64,000 nt of DNA from Saccharophagus sp. K07 (GTDB lineage: Bacteria; Pseudomonadota; Gammaproteobacteria; Pseudomonadales; Cellvibrionaceae): the NCBI RefSeq assembly GCF_014336955.1, contig NZ_QRAI01000001.1, forward strand, positions 620,001-684,000, in the 5' to 3' direction. The first letter of the stretch is position 1, and every line of letters begins with the position of its first letter. Below, piece after piece: positions 55,221 through 64,000 of the stretch. The position numbers and the translations under genes are program-made. Below the pieces are notes generated by a model. The model saw only the letters and a program-made list of their open reading frames with translations, had not been told where the DNA came from and made no database searches.

Positions 55221-58076
55221 TCAAAGCGCCGCAATCTTCTCTGCCTGTTCTTCCAATTTACTGAGTTTTTCCTTCGCGTCCGCCAATTTGTCGCGTTCTT
55301 TCTGCACAACATCTATCGGCGCTTTATCGGCAAAGGCGGGGTTGTCGAGTTTGGCTTGTACGCGCTCGATTTCTTTTTGCAGTTTGTCCTGCTCTTTGGC
55401 GAGGCGGGCAAGTTCGGCGGATTTGTCGATCAGGCCGGCCATTGGGACCATGACTTGCAGTTTGCCCACCAGCGCAGTTGCACTCAGAGGTGCTGCGTCG
55501 CCGGGGTTAAGCCAGGTGATGGATTCCAAGCCTGCAAGTTTGGACAGGAACTGGCGGTTTTCTTCCAGAACGCGTTTGTCGTCTTCGCTGCCGTCTGCCA
55601 GATACAAAGGCAGTTTTTTCGCCGGTCCGATATTCATCTCACCGCGAATATTGCGCACCGCGACGATTACGCCCTTCAGCCATTCGATGTCCTTGATTGC
55701 GGCGGCGTCCAGCTTGGATGCATCGGCGGTTGGGTAGGACTGCAGCATCAAGCTGGGGCCTTGAGCACCTGCCAAAGGTTTTACGCGTTGCCAGATTTCT
55801 TCCGTGATAAACGGCATCAGCGGATGGGTCAGGCGCAGGATGGTTTCCAGCACTCGTACCAGAGTGCGGCGGGTACCGCGTTGCAGGGCAGCGCTGGCGT
55901 TTTCGTCCCACAGGACGGGTTTGGACAGCTCTATGTACCAGTCGCAGTAATCTTTCCAGATAAAGTCATAAATCAGCTGGCTGACCAGATCCAGACGGTA
56001 AGTCGCGAAGCCTTCTTCCACGGCTTTTTCGGTTTCCTGCAAGCGGCTGATGATCCAGCGATCGGCCAAGCTCAGTTCGTAGTCGCTGTTGCCGTCGGCA
56101 CCGCAGTCGTGATTTTCGCAGTTGCTCAGAACGTAATTCGACGCGTTCCACAGCTTGTTGCAGAAGTTGCGATAGCCCTCAACCCGGCCCATATCGAAAT
56201 TGATATCCCGCCCGGTAGTGGCGAGGGAGTAGAAGGTGTAGCGCAGTGCATCGGTACCGTAGGCGGCTATGCCGTCCGGGAATTCCTTGCGGGTGGCCTT
56301 TTCGATTTTGGGCGCGTCTTTGGGATTCATCAGGCCGGTGGTACGTTTTTGCACCAGGGTTTCCAGGTCGATACCGTCGACGATGTCCAGCGGGTCGAGC
56401 ACGTTGCCCTTGGACTTACTCATCTTCTGCCCTTGGCTGTCGCGCACCAGACCGTGGACGTAGACGGTCTTGAAGGGGATTTGGCTGTTGCCGTTTTCAT
56501 CTTTCACCAAGTGCATGGTCATCATGATCATGCGGGCAACCCAGAAGAAGATGATGTCGAAGCCGGTGACCAGCAGGTCGGTCGGATGGAATTTTTTCAG
56601 ATATTCCGTTTGTTCCGGCCAGCCGAGAGTGGAGAAGGTCCACAGCCCGGAGCTGAACCAGGTATCCAGAACGTCTTCGTCTTGCGTCAGAACTACATCC
56701 GCCGCTATGCCGTATTTGCTGCGCACTTCGGCTTCATTGCGACCGACATAGACTTTGCCTGCGGCGTCATACCAAGCGGGAATGCGATGTCCCCACCAAA
56801 GCTGACGGGAGATACACCAGTCCTGAATGTCGCGCATCCAGGCGAAGTACATGTTTTCGTACTGCTTGGGCACAAACTGGATACGACCGTCTTCAACCGC
56901 TGCAATGGCGGGTTCGGCGAGGGGTTTAGTGCTGACGTACCACTGATCGGTCAGCCAGGGTTCGATGACCACACCGCTGCGGTCACCGCGCGGCACTTTC
57001 AGCGCGTGATCGGCGATTTTGTCCATCAAGCCTGCAGCTTCCAGATCGGCAACGATTTGTTTGCGCGCTTCATAACGGTCCAGCCCGGCGTAGGCGGCGG
57101 GCAGGGTGGTGTCCTCATTGGAATTAACGGAACCGTCGAAGTTGAAAACCTGCGCATGGGCCAGAACGGCGGCGTTTTTGTCCAGCACGTTGATCAGCGG
57201 CAGGTTGTGGCGCTTGCCGACTTCGTAGTCGTTGAAGTCGTGGGCCGGTGTGATTTTCACGCAGCCGGTACCGAATTCCATGTCGACGTAATCGTCGGCA
57301 ATCACCGGAATGCGGCGGCCGACCAGGGGGAGTTCGACAAATTTGCCGATCAGGGATTTATAGCGCTCGTCCTCGGGGTGAACCGCCACAGCGGAGTCGC
57401 CCAGCATGGTTTCGGGGCGGGTGGTGGCGACAACCAAATAGTCCAAACCTTCAGCGGTTTTGGCGCAGTCCGCCAGCGGATAGCGCATATGCCAGAGAGA
57501 ACCTTTTTCATCGCGGTTCTCCACTTCCAGGTCGGAGATGGCGGTGTGCAGTTTGGGGTCCCAGTTCACCAGCCGCTTGCCGCGGTAGATCAGGCCGTCG
57601 TCATACAGGCGGACAAAAGCTTCGAGAACCGCTTTGGACAGACCTTCGTCCATGGTGAAACGCTCGCGGCTCCAATCGAGCGAAGAACCCAAACGGCGCA
57701 ACTGACGGCTGATATTGCCGCCGGATTCTGCTTTCCATTCCCAAACCTTTTTCAGAAATTCTTCCCGGCCCAGGTCGTGGCGGGTGATGCCCTTGGCTGC
57801 CAACTGCCGCTCCACCACCATTTGGGTGGCGATGCCCGCGTGGTCGGTACCCATCTGCCACAAGGTGTCGCACCCCTTCATGCGGTGGTAGCGAATCATG
57901 GCGTCCATCACGGCATTGTTGAACCCATGGCCCATGTGCAGGCTGCCGGTGACGTTCGGTGGCGGGATCATGATGCAATAGGGAGAGCCTTCGCCTTTGG
58001 GCGCGAAGTAGCCGTTCTCTTCCCAGGTTTTGTACCAATGTTGTTCGATGGAGGCGGGTTGGTAGGTTTTTTCCAT
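55221..58076 (-). CDS. valS: Valyl-tRNA synthetase
   Basis: A 951-residue class I aminoacyl-tRNA synthetase charging tRNA-Val, with editing of threonine. [16 protein letters not shown] near residue 39 is the HIGH region, [18 protein letters not shown] near residue 553 the KMSKS loop. The editing domain lies at about 190-330, the anticodon-binding domain at 650-830, and the C-terminal coiled coil ([20 protein letters not shown]) at about 885-951. Length equals the E. coli enzyme. A frame of about 958 codons on the opposite strand is an artefact of codon bias. A perfect 18-base palindrome (58147-58164) lies in its upstream region. Confidence 0.97.
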   Translation of the reverse strand: MEKTYQPASIEQHWYKTWEENGYFAPKGEGSPYCIMIPPPNVTGSLHMGHGFNNAVMDAMIRYHRMKGCDTLWQMGTDHAGIATQMVVERQLAAKGITRHDLGREEFLKKVWEWKAESGGNISRQLRRLGSSLDWSRERFTMDEGLSKAVLEAFVRLYDDGLIYRGKRLVNWDPKLHTAISDLEVENRDEKGSLWHMRYPLADCAKTAEGLDYLVVATTRPETMLGDSAVAVHPEDERYKSLIGKFVELPLVGRRIPVIADDYVDMEFGTGCVKITPAHDFNDYEVGKRHNLPLINVLDKNAAVLAHAQVFNFDGSVNSNEDTTLPAAYAGLDRYEARKQIVADLEAAGLMDKIADHALKVPRGDRSGVVIEPWLTDQWYVSTKPLAEPAIAAVEDGRIQFVPKQYENMYFAWMRDIQDWCISRQLWWGHRIPAWYDAAGKVYVGRNEAEVRSKYGIAADVVLTQDEDVLDTWFSSGLWTFSTLGWPEQTEYLKKFHPTDLLVTGFDIIFFWVARMIMMTMHLVKDENGNSQIPFKTVYVHGLVRDSQGQKMSKSKGNVLDPLDIVDGIDLETLVQKRTTGLMNPKDAPKIEKATRKEFPDGIAAYGTDALRYTFYSLATTGRDINFDMGRVEGYRNFCNKLWNASNYVLSNCENHDCGADGNSDYELSLADRWIISRLQETEKAVEEGFATYRLDLVSQLIYDFIWKDYCDWYIELSKPVLWDENASAALQRGTRRTLVRVLETILRLTHPLMPFITEEIWQRVKPLAGAQGPSLMLQSYPTADASKLDAAAIKDIEWLKGVIVAVRNIRGEMNIGPAKKLPLYLADGSEDDKRVLEENRQFLSKLAGLESITWLNPGDAAPLSATALVGKLQVMVPMAGLIDKSAELARLAKEQDKLQKEIERVQAKLDNPAFADKAPIDVVQKERDKLADAKEKLSKLEEQAEKIAAL

Positions 58077-58146
58077 TGAATCGGAGCCTGTAGCAATTAA
58101 TTAACTAGAGCCGTAACAGTGCGTTCGGGGATCAAGAAGATGGGTA

Positions 58147-58164
58147 CCTCCGCAATTGCGGAGG
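58147..58164. repeat. Perfect palindrome upstream of valS
   Basis: CCTCCGCAATTGCGGAGG is self-complementary over 18 bases. It lies about 70 bases upstream of valS and about 50 bases after the end of the decayed gene. It could be the remains of that gene's terminator or a leader hairpin for valS; no T run is seen. Confidence 0.5.
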
Positions 58165-58214
58165 GAGAAAGGGACGCATTATACATGGCACAGGATGGCC
58201 CGCCAGAATGCGGG

Positions 58215-58711
58215 TTACTGGGATAACCCGCTTATTTCATTGCGGGTAAGAAAATAAACCGCTGTTATACCGCCTTCGCTGGTTGTCTCGCTGTAATAGG
58301 CGATGGTGCCAAAGGCTTGTTTGGACACCAGATGGCTTTGCGGAAATGCCTGAATAAACGCGTGCTGTGCATCGGCGCCCTGATGGTGGATGCTGAAACG
58401 GTACGACATTCCGTCTGTTCGACATCAGTGCCAACCAAAGCAGCGTTGTTAAAGACATCGTAAAAGGTGTTTTCAATTGGCTCCGCCCAGGATGGGTCGA
58501 ATGTTTCCGAGGCCTACCATCCAAACCAAGTGCCGGCTAAGCCATTTTCATTGCCCACGCGTGCCAAACCGCAGTTTGAGGGAATGGTTTTCCCGCCGCA
58601 GTAAGAAATGAGCGCCTGTTCGGTGACATTTTCACAGCAGAGGTGCTTTTGTATGGAGAGGCAAAAACCGGGGCTTTGTTGTAGCCTTGGCAGCTTTATC
58701 AGCGAGAACAA
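58215..58711 (-). pseudogene. Decayed gene of unknown function upstream of valS
   Basis: Three minus-strand pieces fit one protein. From 58711 the frame reads MFSLIKLPRLQQSPGF, TIPSNCGLARVGNENG and LAGTWFGW, then meets an in-frame TAG at 58514. Beyond it the same frame continues sensibly (ASETFDPSWAEPIENTFYDV, FNNAALVGTDVEQTE). A shift near 58405 is then needed to enter SYRFSIHHQGADAQHAFIQA...YYSETTSEGGITAVYFLTRN, ending at 58215. So one stop and one frameshift interrupt about 165 codons. I do not recognise the family. The upstream end may run into the region of the metallo-hydrolase start. Confidence 0.6.
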
Positions 58712-58719
58712 GGTTCGCT

Positions 58720-60120
58720 ATGGCAACAATCCAATTTTTAGGGGCTGCTCAGGAAGTTACGGGGTCTTGTCATCTTTTGCATTCGCCTGCCTTAGGCCGG
58801 ATTCTGCTGGATTGCGGTATGCATCAAGGAGGCGATGTGGTGGAGCGCCTGCCGCAGGAATGGTATGGGTTTAATCCAGCTGAGATTAACGCTGTCATCC
58901 TGTCCCATGCCCATATGGACCATTCAGGCCTATTGCCTAAGCTTTTCCAAGACGGATTCCGCGGCGCTATTTATTGCACGCCGTCCACCCGGGATTTGTT
59001 GGACATTATGCTGCGAGATGCGCACGGCCTGTATGAGCGTGATCTTGAGCGGGAGAATATCCGTCGCCAGCGCCGGGGCTTAGCCCCACTTCCGCCCGAG
59101 TACACCATCGCTGACGTTGAAGGCGTTATGCGCGCCTGTGATCCGCAGCCCTATCGAACCACATTTTCTTTGGGAACGGCTGAGGTGACCTTTCACGACG
59201 CCGGCCATATCCTCGGTTCCGCCATTACCGAAATCCGGTTTGAAGAACAGGGCCAGAAGAAAACGCTGGTCTTTTCCGGCGATTTGGGCAAACGCAATGC
59301 TGTATTGATGAATGATCCGGATCTATTGGCCCAAGCGGATGTGGTGCTGATGGAAGGTACCTACGGCAATCGGGATCACCGCTCTATAGAAGAAACCGTC
59401 ACGCAACTTGAGGAAATTTTGCGCGATGCGTGGCGGCGCGGCGGCAACGTGGTTATCCCAGCATTTGCGGTGGGACGCTCACAGGAGTTGATGTTCTACA
59501 TAGGTTTATTGGCTCACCAGGGCAAGCTGGATGACTGGCAGGTCATTCTCGACAGCCCCATGGCCATCGCTGTGACGCGCCTGTATGACCGATGGCTGAG
59601 CGAGTTGGATAGCAAGGACATCAAACCTCTGCACGACAGTGACAAAAACTCGCTGCGCCAATTTATTCCCCGTCTGCATTTGTCCGCGACCGTGGAAGAG
59701 TCCATGGCGATCAACAAAATCAAACGCGGCGCGATCATTATCGCCGGCAGCGGCATGTGTAACGGCGGGCGTATTCGCCACCACCTGAAACAACGCATCT
59801 GGGATAAGCACAACACCTTGATTTTCGTCGGCTTCCAGGCCAGAGGCACTCTGGGCCGGGTGCTGGTGGATGGCGCCAAGCGGGTCAAACTGTTTGGTGA
59901 GGATTATGTGGTGAACGCACGCATCGAAACCCTAGGTGGCTTCTCCGCGCACGCCGGGCAAACGGAATTGGTGCAGTGGATCAGCCATTTCACCTCAAAG
60001 CCGCGTGTCGCGTTGGTTCATGGCGAGCCGGAAGCGCTTGACGCCCTGGCCGAGCGCTTGTGGAAAGAAAAACAAATCAAGGCAGAGGCGCCCGCGCAAG
60101 GGCAGAGCTGGGCGTTTTAA
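58720..60120 (+). CDS. Beta-CASP metallo-beta-lactamase-fold RNA hydrolase
   Basis: A 466-residue MBL-fold protein with beta-CASP insertion, like CPSF73/RNase J relatives that cut RNA. ILSHAHMDHSGLLPKL near residue 58 is the HxHxDH zinc motif, FHDAGHILGSA near residue 163 the next His, FSGDLGKRN the Asp ligand, AGSGMCNGGRIRHHL near residue 343 the beta-CASP motif B, and GGFSAHAGQTEL near residue 407 motif C. The ATG at 58720 starts directly with the first strand (MATIQFLGAAQEV) and has AAGG upstream. It converges with the LOG-family gene; the stops overlap by four bases. Substrate unknown. Confidence 0.9.
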   Translation: MATIQFLGAAQEVTGSCHLLHSPALGRILLDCGMHQGGDVVERLPQEWYGFNPAEINAVILSHAHMDHSGLLPKLFQDGFRGAIYCTPSTRDLLDIMLRDAHGLYERDLERENIRRQRRGLAPLPPEYTIADVEGVMRACDPQPYRTTFSLGTAEVTFHDAGHILGSAITEIRFEEQGQKKTLVFSGDLGKRNAVLMNDPDLLAQADVVLMEGTYGNRDHRSIEETVTQLEEILRDAWRRGGNVVIPAFAVGRSQELMFYIGLLAHQGKLDDWQVILDSPMAIAVTRLYDRWLSELDSKDIKPLHDSDKNSLRQFIPRLHLSATVEESMAINKIKRGAIIIAGSGMCNGGRIRHHLKQRIWDKHNTLIFVGFQARGTLGRVLVDGAKRVKLFGEDYVVNARIETLGGFSAHAGQTELVQWISHFTSKPRVALVHGEPEALDALAERLWKEKQIKAEAPAQGQSWAF

Positions 60121-61007
60121 ATCTCAACTGAACGGATGATCTCCCAGGCTTCTTCGACGCTGTCGACGTATTGAAACAGCGTCAGATCCTCCGGACTGAT
60201 CATCCCTTCCTCTACCATCAATTCCCAGTTGATCAGTCTTTCCCAATAGGCGCGATCAAACAGCAGCAGCGGCAGGGGTTTGATTTTGCCCGTCTGGATC
60301 AACGTCAGGGCTTCAAAGAGTTCATCCAGCGTGCCAAAACCACCGGGGAACGCCACCAGCACTCGTGCGCGCAGCAGAAAATGCATTTTGCGCATGGCGA
60401 AGTAGTGGAAGCGGAAACACAATTCCGGGGTGATATAGGTATTCGGCTCCTGTTCCCTCGGCAAGACGATATTGAGTCCTACGGATCGACCCCCAGCCTC
60501 GTATGCGCCGCGATTAGCCGCCTCCATAATGCCGGGACCTCCGCCAGTGATCACATGCATCGGCGTGACATCACTTTTATCGCAATGCTCGGCGATCAGG
60601 TGAGCTAGCCGTCGCGCCTTTTCATAATTCTCCGCTTGGCGCAAATTCCTTTTGGTCTGCTCCACTAAGGCTTTGAGTGCGGGGTTTGCCGGGTCTTGCT
60701 GCAAGCTGTTTTGTGCAGCCAAACAGGCCCCTTCAGCCGCTTCCTGGCTGAGCGTGCGGGCGCTGCCGAAAATCACCACCGTGTTGCGAATCTGGTGCTC
60801 GGTCAGAATTATTTCCGGTTTGCTCAGTTCCAAAAGCAAACGGACCGGGCGGAGTTCATCGCGCAGTATGAATTCGTCATCATCGAATGCCAGACGATAA
60901 GCAGACGAGCCGACTTGCGGAGTAACCGCCGGTGTCAATCGGGCGGTTTTGGCGTCATCGGCGGCGGTCGGGAAGATGCGTTTATTGGGATCGGTATTAT
61001 CGGTCAT
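60117..61007 (-). CDS. LOG-family (TIGR00730-type) Rossmann-fold protein
   Basis: A 296-residue protein of the LOG/lysine-decarboxylase-like group. VITGGGPGIMEAANRGAYEA near residue 151 and AFPGGFGTLDELFEALTLIQ near residue 219 contain the PGGxGTxxE motif typical of cytokinin-activating phosphoribohydrolases and their bacterial relatives, probably nucleoside 5'-monophosphate hydrolases. About 85 extra N-terminal residues precede the fold. The ATG at 61007 is preferred; an ATG at 61043 is possible, and neither has a clear ribosome-binding site. Confidence 0.85.
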   Translation of the reverse strand: MTDNTDPNKRIFPTAADDAKTARLTPAVTPQVGSSAYRLAFDDDEFILRDELRPVRLLLELSKPEIILTEHQIRNTVVIFGSARTLSQEAAEGACLAAQNSLQQDPANPALKALVEQTKRNLRQAENYEKARRLAHLIAEHCDKSDVTPMHVITGGGPGIMEAANRGAYEAGGRSVGLNIVLPREQEPNTYITPELCFRFHYFAMRKMHFLLRARVLVAFPGGFGTLDELFEALTLIQTGKIKPLPLLLFDRAYWERLINWELMVEEGMISPEDLTLFQYVDSVEEAWEIIRSVEI

Positions 61008-61114
61008 AAGGATTGGAAGCCGCGAACGATGCGCGACGGGCATTAAGTTAATTGAAGATAAGCTGATAGCGATGTTGGAGAGATCGCCGAGGGAAACAGC
61101 ACAAGCATCCGCTG

Positions 61115-62053
61115 CTATTCGTCCAGCATTTTGCGCAACCGGCGGCGCAGTTCCGCAGCGATCAGCGGCAGGTATTCGTCCACCAGATCATCCACCAGCT
61201 TTTGCTTCTGCATGGCCGATTTGTCGCGGCTAAAGGAATATTGCGGCCCACTGTCCCCGTAGGCTGAGCTTCCATAGGTTGAACGATTGAGGCGCTCTGC
61301 GCGGGCGTGAGTGCGCAAAATCGCGGTGCTGGCATCGAGTGCAGCGCTGGATTGCGCGATTTCTTCCACCAGATTGCGTTTGCCCTGGTTGAGCCGGTCG
61401 AGAATATGCTGCGGCAAAAACGGGTTTTCGCTTTTTTTGGGCAGAGGCTTGCCTTCAGCTGGTGCTGGAGGTGGGGTAAAAGGTGTCTGGGCAACGCTGT
61501 TAGGAGTTGAAACAGGTGCAGCGGATGGCGCTGGCGGCTCGACGGGGGCAGCAGCTTCGGGAGCTGGGGCTTCTGCCTGGATAGATCCCTGCTTGGGAGC
61601 AGGAGCATTGGGGTTTTCGCTGGCGAAGACTATGGCCTCGAGAGTTTCGATATGCTTTTTCTGCTCCGGGCTGATCAGCGAGTTGCGATCGTCTTCCAAA
61701 ATCATCTCCGCCAGCGGCAGTGTCTGGATTTCGTCATAGCTGGCGAGATTGTCCTCTTCGGCTTCACCCGTCGTGTCCAGGTAGCCGAGATCCACGTTCA
61801 ATTCTCTTTCGGCAGGAATACCTTCTGCTGCGGCAGATCCATCTGGTGTCATGAAATCGCTGCTCATATTGCTCTCCTTTTCGCTTGGCGGTAGCGCCGC
61901 AGCCTGATATGCAGCTGCGAGGGGCCCTTCCTGTCCATGAAGCTCAGAGAGATCAAGCGCTTCTTCCAGGATGGGAATTGCGTCTAGGTCCAGGTCTGCC
62001 GGCGGGGTTAAGTCTTCCTGTTCCGCTGCCAAAGGTTTATCCGGATTCATCAA
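61115..62053 (-). CDS. Acidic, Pro/Ala-rich disordered protein, function unknown
   Basis: A 312-residue protein. The first 230 residues are acidic and rich in Pro, Ala and Glu (for example LDLSELHGQEG, PEAAAPVEPPAPSAAPVS) with no stable fold apparent. The C-terminal 85 residues are helical and basic-acidic amphipathic, ending QKLVDDLVDEYLPLIAAELR plus a short basic tail. The layout (acidic disordered linker, C-terminal helices) recalls the alphaproteobacterial pole organiser PopZ, but I see no firm sequence match. It lies between holC and the LOG gene in the same direction. In Pseudomonas an unknown gene sits at a similar place. Confidence 0.65.
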   Translation of the reverse strand: MMNPDKPLAAEQEDLTPPADLDLDAIPILEEALDLSELHGQEGPLAAAYQAAALPPSEKESNMSSDFMTPDGSAAAEGIPAERELNVDLGYLDTTGEAEEDNLASYDEIQTLPLAEMILEDDRNSLISPEQKKHIETLEAIVFASENPNAPAPKQGSIQAEAPAPEAAAPVEPPAPSAAPVSTPNSVAQTPFTPPPAPAEGKPLPKKSENPFLPQHILDRLNQGKRNLVEEIAQSSAALDASTAILRTHARAERLNRSTYGSSAYGDSGPQYSFSRDKSAMQKQKLVDDLVDEYLPLIAAELRRRLRKMLDE

Positions 62054-62227
62054 TCTGCCTTCGATCTGCGACCATTAGCGGTCGTCTGTTATGGTTATAG
62101 TAGCTCGCCTGAAAAAGGTGAGCCTCGATTTCGTATGAATAATCAATGTCGAGGTTTGCCTATATTCGGCTATAAGCCGAGTCATTTTTCTAAGTATTGC
62201 TACAAACCAGGGCCATTTCCATTGGTA

Positions 62228-62638
62228 TCAGGGGAGTTTATGGGTGTTGATGTTATGGCCCATCTCCTTGTATCGACTATAGCGCCGTCTTGTCTGGTCC
62301 AATACATCAGGGGTTTGAATCACAATCTCGGCGAGTCGCTGAGCCTGCGTCTCGGGCATTGTGTGCCCGAGATTGATCAACAGTTGCCGAGCCGGTAGAG
62401 CCTCAGCATCCGTGCCGATCACCAGTGGATCGCCGCTGGACCCGCGTCCGTGGGGCAGAAAAGATTCGGGTTTGAATTCCCACAACAAACTGTCCAGTGT
62501 TTGCGCCGTCGCTTCATCTGCCACCAGGAAGGCGACGTCGCATTGTTGCGCCCAGGCTTTTTCCGCCAGACGGGCGGCGAACTGCAAACGCTCGTGATGA
62601 GATTGCGATTGCAGAACGTAAAAATCGACGCGCAACAT
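62228..62638 (-). CDS. holC: DNA polymerase III chi subunit
   Basis: A 136-residue clamp-loader accessory subunit that links single-strand-binding protein to the psi subunit. RVDFYVLQSQSHHERLQFAA at the N-terminus and FLPHGRGSSGDPLVIGTD near residue 81 match the family. It starts 10 bases after the pepA stop in the same direction, the usual pepA-holC arrangement of gammaproteobacteria. Confidence 0.93.
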   Translation of the reverse strand: MLRVDFYVLQSQSHHERLQFAARLAEKAWAQQCDVAFLVADEATAQTLDSLLWEFKPESFLPHGRGSSGDPLVIGTDAEALPARQLLINLGHTMPETQAQRLAEIVIQTPDVLDQTRRRYSRYKEMGHNINTHKLP

Positions 62639-62647
62639 GCGGGGCGA

Positions 62648-64000
62648 TTAGCCGGTGTAGGCGCCGATCAGATACTGCAGCAACAATCCCACCGGACGAC
62701 CTGTTGCACCTTTAGCGCCGCCACCCAGCCACGCAGTTCCGGCTATGTCCAAATGCGCCCACTTGTAGTTTTTGGTGTAGCGCGACAGGAAACAGGCCGC
62801 AGTAATAGAACCGCCTTCGCGTCCACCGACGTTTGCCATATCGGCAAAATTGCTGTCCAGGGCTTTCTGGTAGTCGTCCCACAAAGGCATTTGCCAAGCG
62901 CGGTCGTGCGCCGCTTGACCCGCTGCCAAAAGCTCATCTGCCAGAGCCTGATCGTTGGCATACAAACCGGATGCATGGTTACCGAGTGCAATCACGCACG
63001 CGCCTGTCAGAGTGGCGATATCGATGACCGCTTTGGGCTTGAAGCGCTCGGCGTAGGTCAGGGCATCGCACAGCACCAAACGGCCTTCGGCATCGGTGTT
63101 GAGAATTTCGATGGTTTGGCCGGACATGGAGGTGACCACATCGCCCGGTTTGGTCGCTTTGCCGCTCGGCATATTTTCTGTCGCGGCTATAAGACCAACC
63201 ACATTTATGCGCGGCTGCAATTGTTTCAGAGTGGTCATGACGCCGAGCACACTGGCTGCGCCGCACATATCAAATTTCATTTCATCCATGGCTGGGCCAG
63301 GTTTGATGCTGATGCCTCCAGTGTCGAAGGTAATGCCTTTGCCCACCAGAACTACTGGCTCAACGGAAGCTGCAGCGCCGCGATATTGCATAACGATAAA
63401 TTTGGCGGGCTGATCGGAACCTGCAGCAACAGACAAAAATGCACCCATGCCCAATTTGGCGATTTGTTTTTCATCCAAAACATTGACGGTTAATTTTCCA
63501 CCGGCCAGTGATTGTGCTTTTTTGGCCAAGTAAGTGGGGGTGCAGATATTGCCTGGCAGATTGCCGAGGTGACGTGCGGTATTGATACCGTCGCCAGTGG
63601 CTTTCCCTTGTTGCAAACCGCTGCGCCATGCACTGCTGAGCTTTGCGTCACTGTGCACAGTTAATTTGGTCAGAGCCGGGGTGGAGAGATTTTGGGTTTT
63701 GGTTTCTTGATAGGTATAGAGCGAGGTTACGAACGTTTCGGCAATCAAGGTAGCGAACACGTTGTCGGCAACCGAAGATGCATTCTCAACTGACCAAACC
63801 GCATTTTTGATCTGCTTGCCTTTGAGTGCTTTAGCCACCGCCTGGACGCTGGTGCGAATATCTTGTGACGTAACGGCATTATTTTTGGAACCCAGGCAGA
63901 CAACCAGGAGTCGTTTGAAAGCTGTACCGCTCGGCGGTAATGCCCATGCGCATTGACCGGCTTTCAAGGTCAACTCGTTCAATTCGATCAGTCGGGAAAT
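62648..64000 (-). CDS. pepA: Cytosol (leucyl) aminopeptidase PepA, 5' end outside window
   Basis: The frame is open to the right edge; about 40 N-terminal residues seem to be missing compared with the roughly 495-residue family members, so the TTG at 63982 is not the true start. The catalytic domain is complete: [17 protein letters not shown] and [20 protein letters not shown] hold the two-metal site and bicarbonate-site residues, and KMKFDM-type block [15 protein letters not shown] precedes them. The C-terminus ([17 protein letters not shown]) is typical. It releases N-terminal residues from peptides; in E. coli it also binds DNA. It leads the pepA-holC operon. Confidence 0.94.
   Translation of the reverse strand: MSRLIELNELTLKAGQCAWALPPSGTAFKRLLVVCLGSKNNAVTSQDIRTSVQAVAKALKGKQIKNAVWSVENASSVADNVFATLIAETFVTSLYTYQETKTQNLSTPALTKLTVHSDAKLSSAWRSGLQQGKATGDGINTARHLGNLPGNICTPTYLAKKAQSLAGGKLTVNVLDEKQIAKLGMGAFLSVAAGSDQPAKFIVMQYRGAAASVEPVVLVGKGITFDTGGISIKPGPAMDEMKFDMCGAASVLGVMTTLKQLQPRINVVGLIAATENMPSGKATKPGDVVTSMSGQTIEILNTDAEGRLVLCDALTYAERFKPKAVIDIATLTGACVIALGNHASGLYANDQALADELLAAGQAAHDRAWQMPLWDDYQKALDSNFADMANVGGREGGSITAACFLSRYTKNYKWAHLDIAGTAWLGGGAKGATGRPVGLLLQYLIGAYTG

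Noticed and set aside
55203..58079. A plus-strand frame of about 958 codons covering the whole of valS
   Set aside because: It is exactly opposite valS, whose family motifs are complete. High G/C at third codon positions leaves the complementary frame without stops; the translated product has no recognisable domain.
62450..63493. A plus-strand frame of 347 codons opposite holC and pepA
   Set aside because: It spans two genes that are certain on the other strand.

Overview
The window looks like a chromosomal segment of a cellulose-degrading gammaproteobacterium related to Cellvibrio, Saccharophagus and Teredinibacter. This rests on gene content and gene order, not on a database search. The pepA-holC-(X)-valS and dusA-tal-STAS-response regulator/phosphatase-mlaA neighbourhoods resemble those I recall from Pseudomonas. 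The Mrp antiporter has the fused A+B subunit typical of proteobacteria. A GH94 phosphorylase locus fits an organism that uses plant polysaccharides.

Region 1 (1-9816) is a surface polysaccharide operon, all on the plus strand with very short gaps or overlaps. It encodes an asparagine-synthase-like protein (cut by the left edge), two related GT2 glycosyltransferases flanking an EpsG-like polymerase, a GT4 transferase, a PglC-type initiating phosphoglycosyltransferase, a PglD-type acetyltransferase, an acyltransferase-3/SGNH protein and a PglE-type aminotransferase. It looks more A/T-rich than the rest. It ends in debris (9817-11718) holding an IS3-family element (10202-11458, orfA frameshifted), followed by tRNA-Thr(CGT).

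Region 2 (11990-17987) is a complete six-gene Mrp cation/proton antiporter operon. Region 3 (18010-24448) is a sugar module: a GPH symporter, a GH94 phosphorylase and a gluconokinase on the minus strand, with 6-phosphogluconate dehydrogenase divergent. Together they fit uptake and phosphorolysis of cellobionic acid, with the gluconate half entering the pentose phosphate pathway. Region 4 (24548-30114) has two coupled glycosyltransferases and a tandem pair of autotransporters. Their barrels are almost identical, their passengers differ, and the second copy is broken by two frameshifts.

Region 5 (30273-48134) is mostly housekeeping: ndpA, glycerophosphodiesterase and glycerol-3-phosphate dehydrogenase, an HDOD protein, a TerB-like protein, tal, dusA, mlaA, a response regulator/PP2C phosphatase with a STAS partner, two lipoprotein or membrane proteins of unknown function, terC, a fused secDF, rsmJ and an OmpA-family protein. 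Region 6 (48380-64000) holds a double-FHA membrane protein, pilU, a TonB-dependent receptor, a lone ImmA/IrrE-type peptidase, valS, a decayed gene, a beta-CASP metallo-hydrolase, a LOG-family protein, a disordered acidic protein, holC and pepA (cut by the right edge).

The best leads for a second look are the cellobionate module with its unusual transporter, the mosaic tandem autotransporters, the nested inverted repeat near 53.8 kb, the decayed gene upstream of valS, and the CHASE2-like/TPR protein without an output domain. I did not find a CRISPR array, a recognisable anti-phage system or a prophage.
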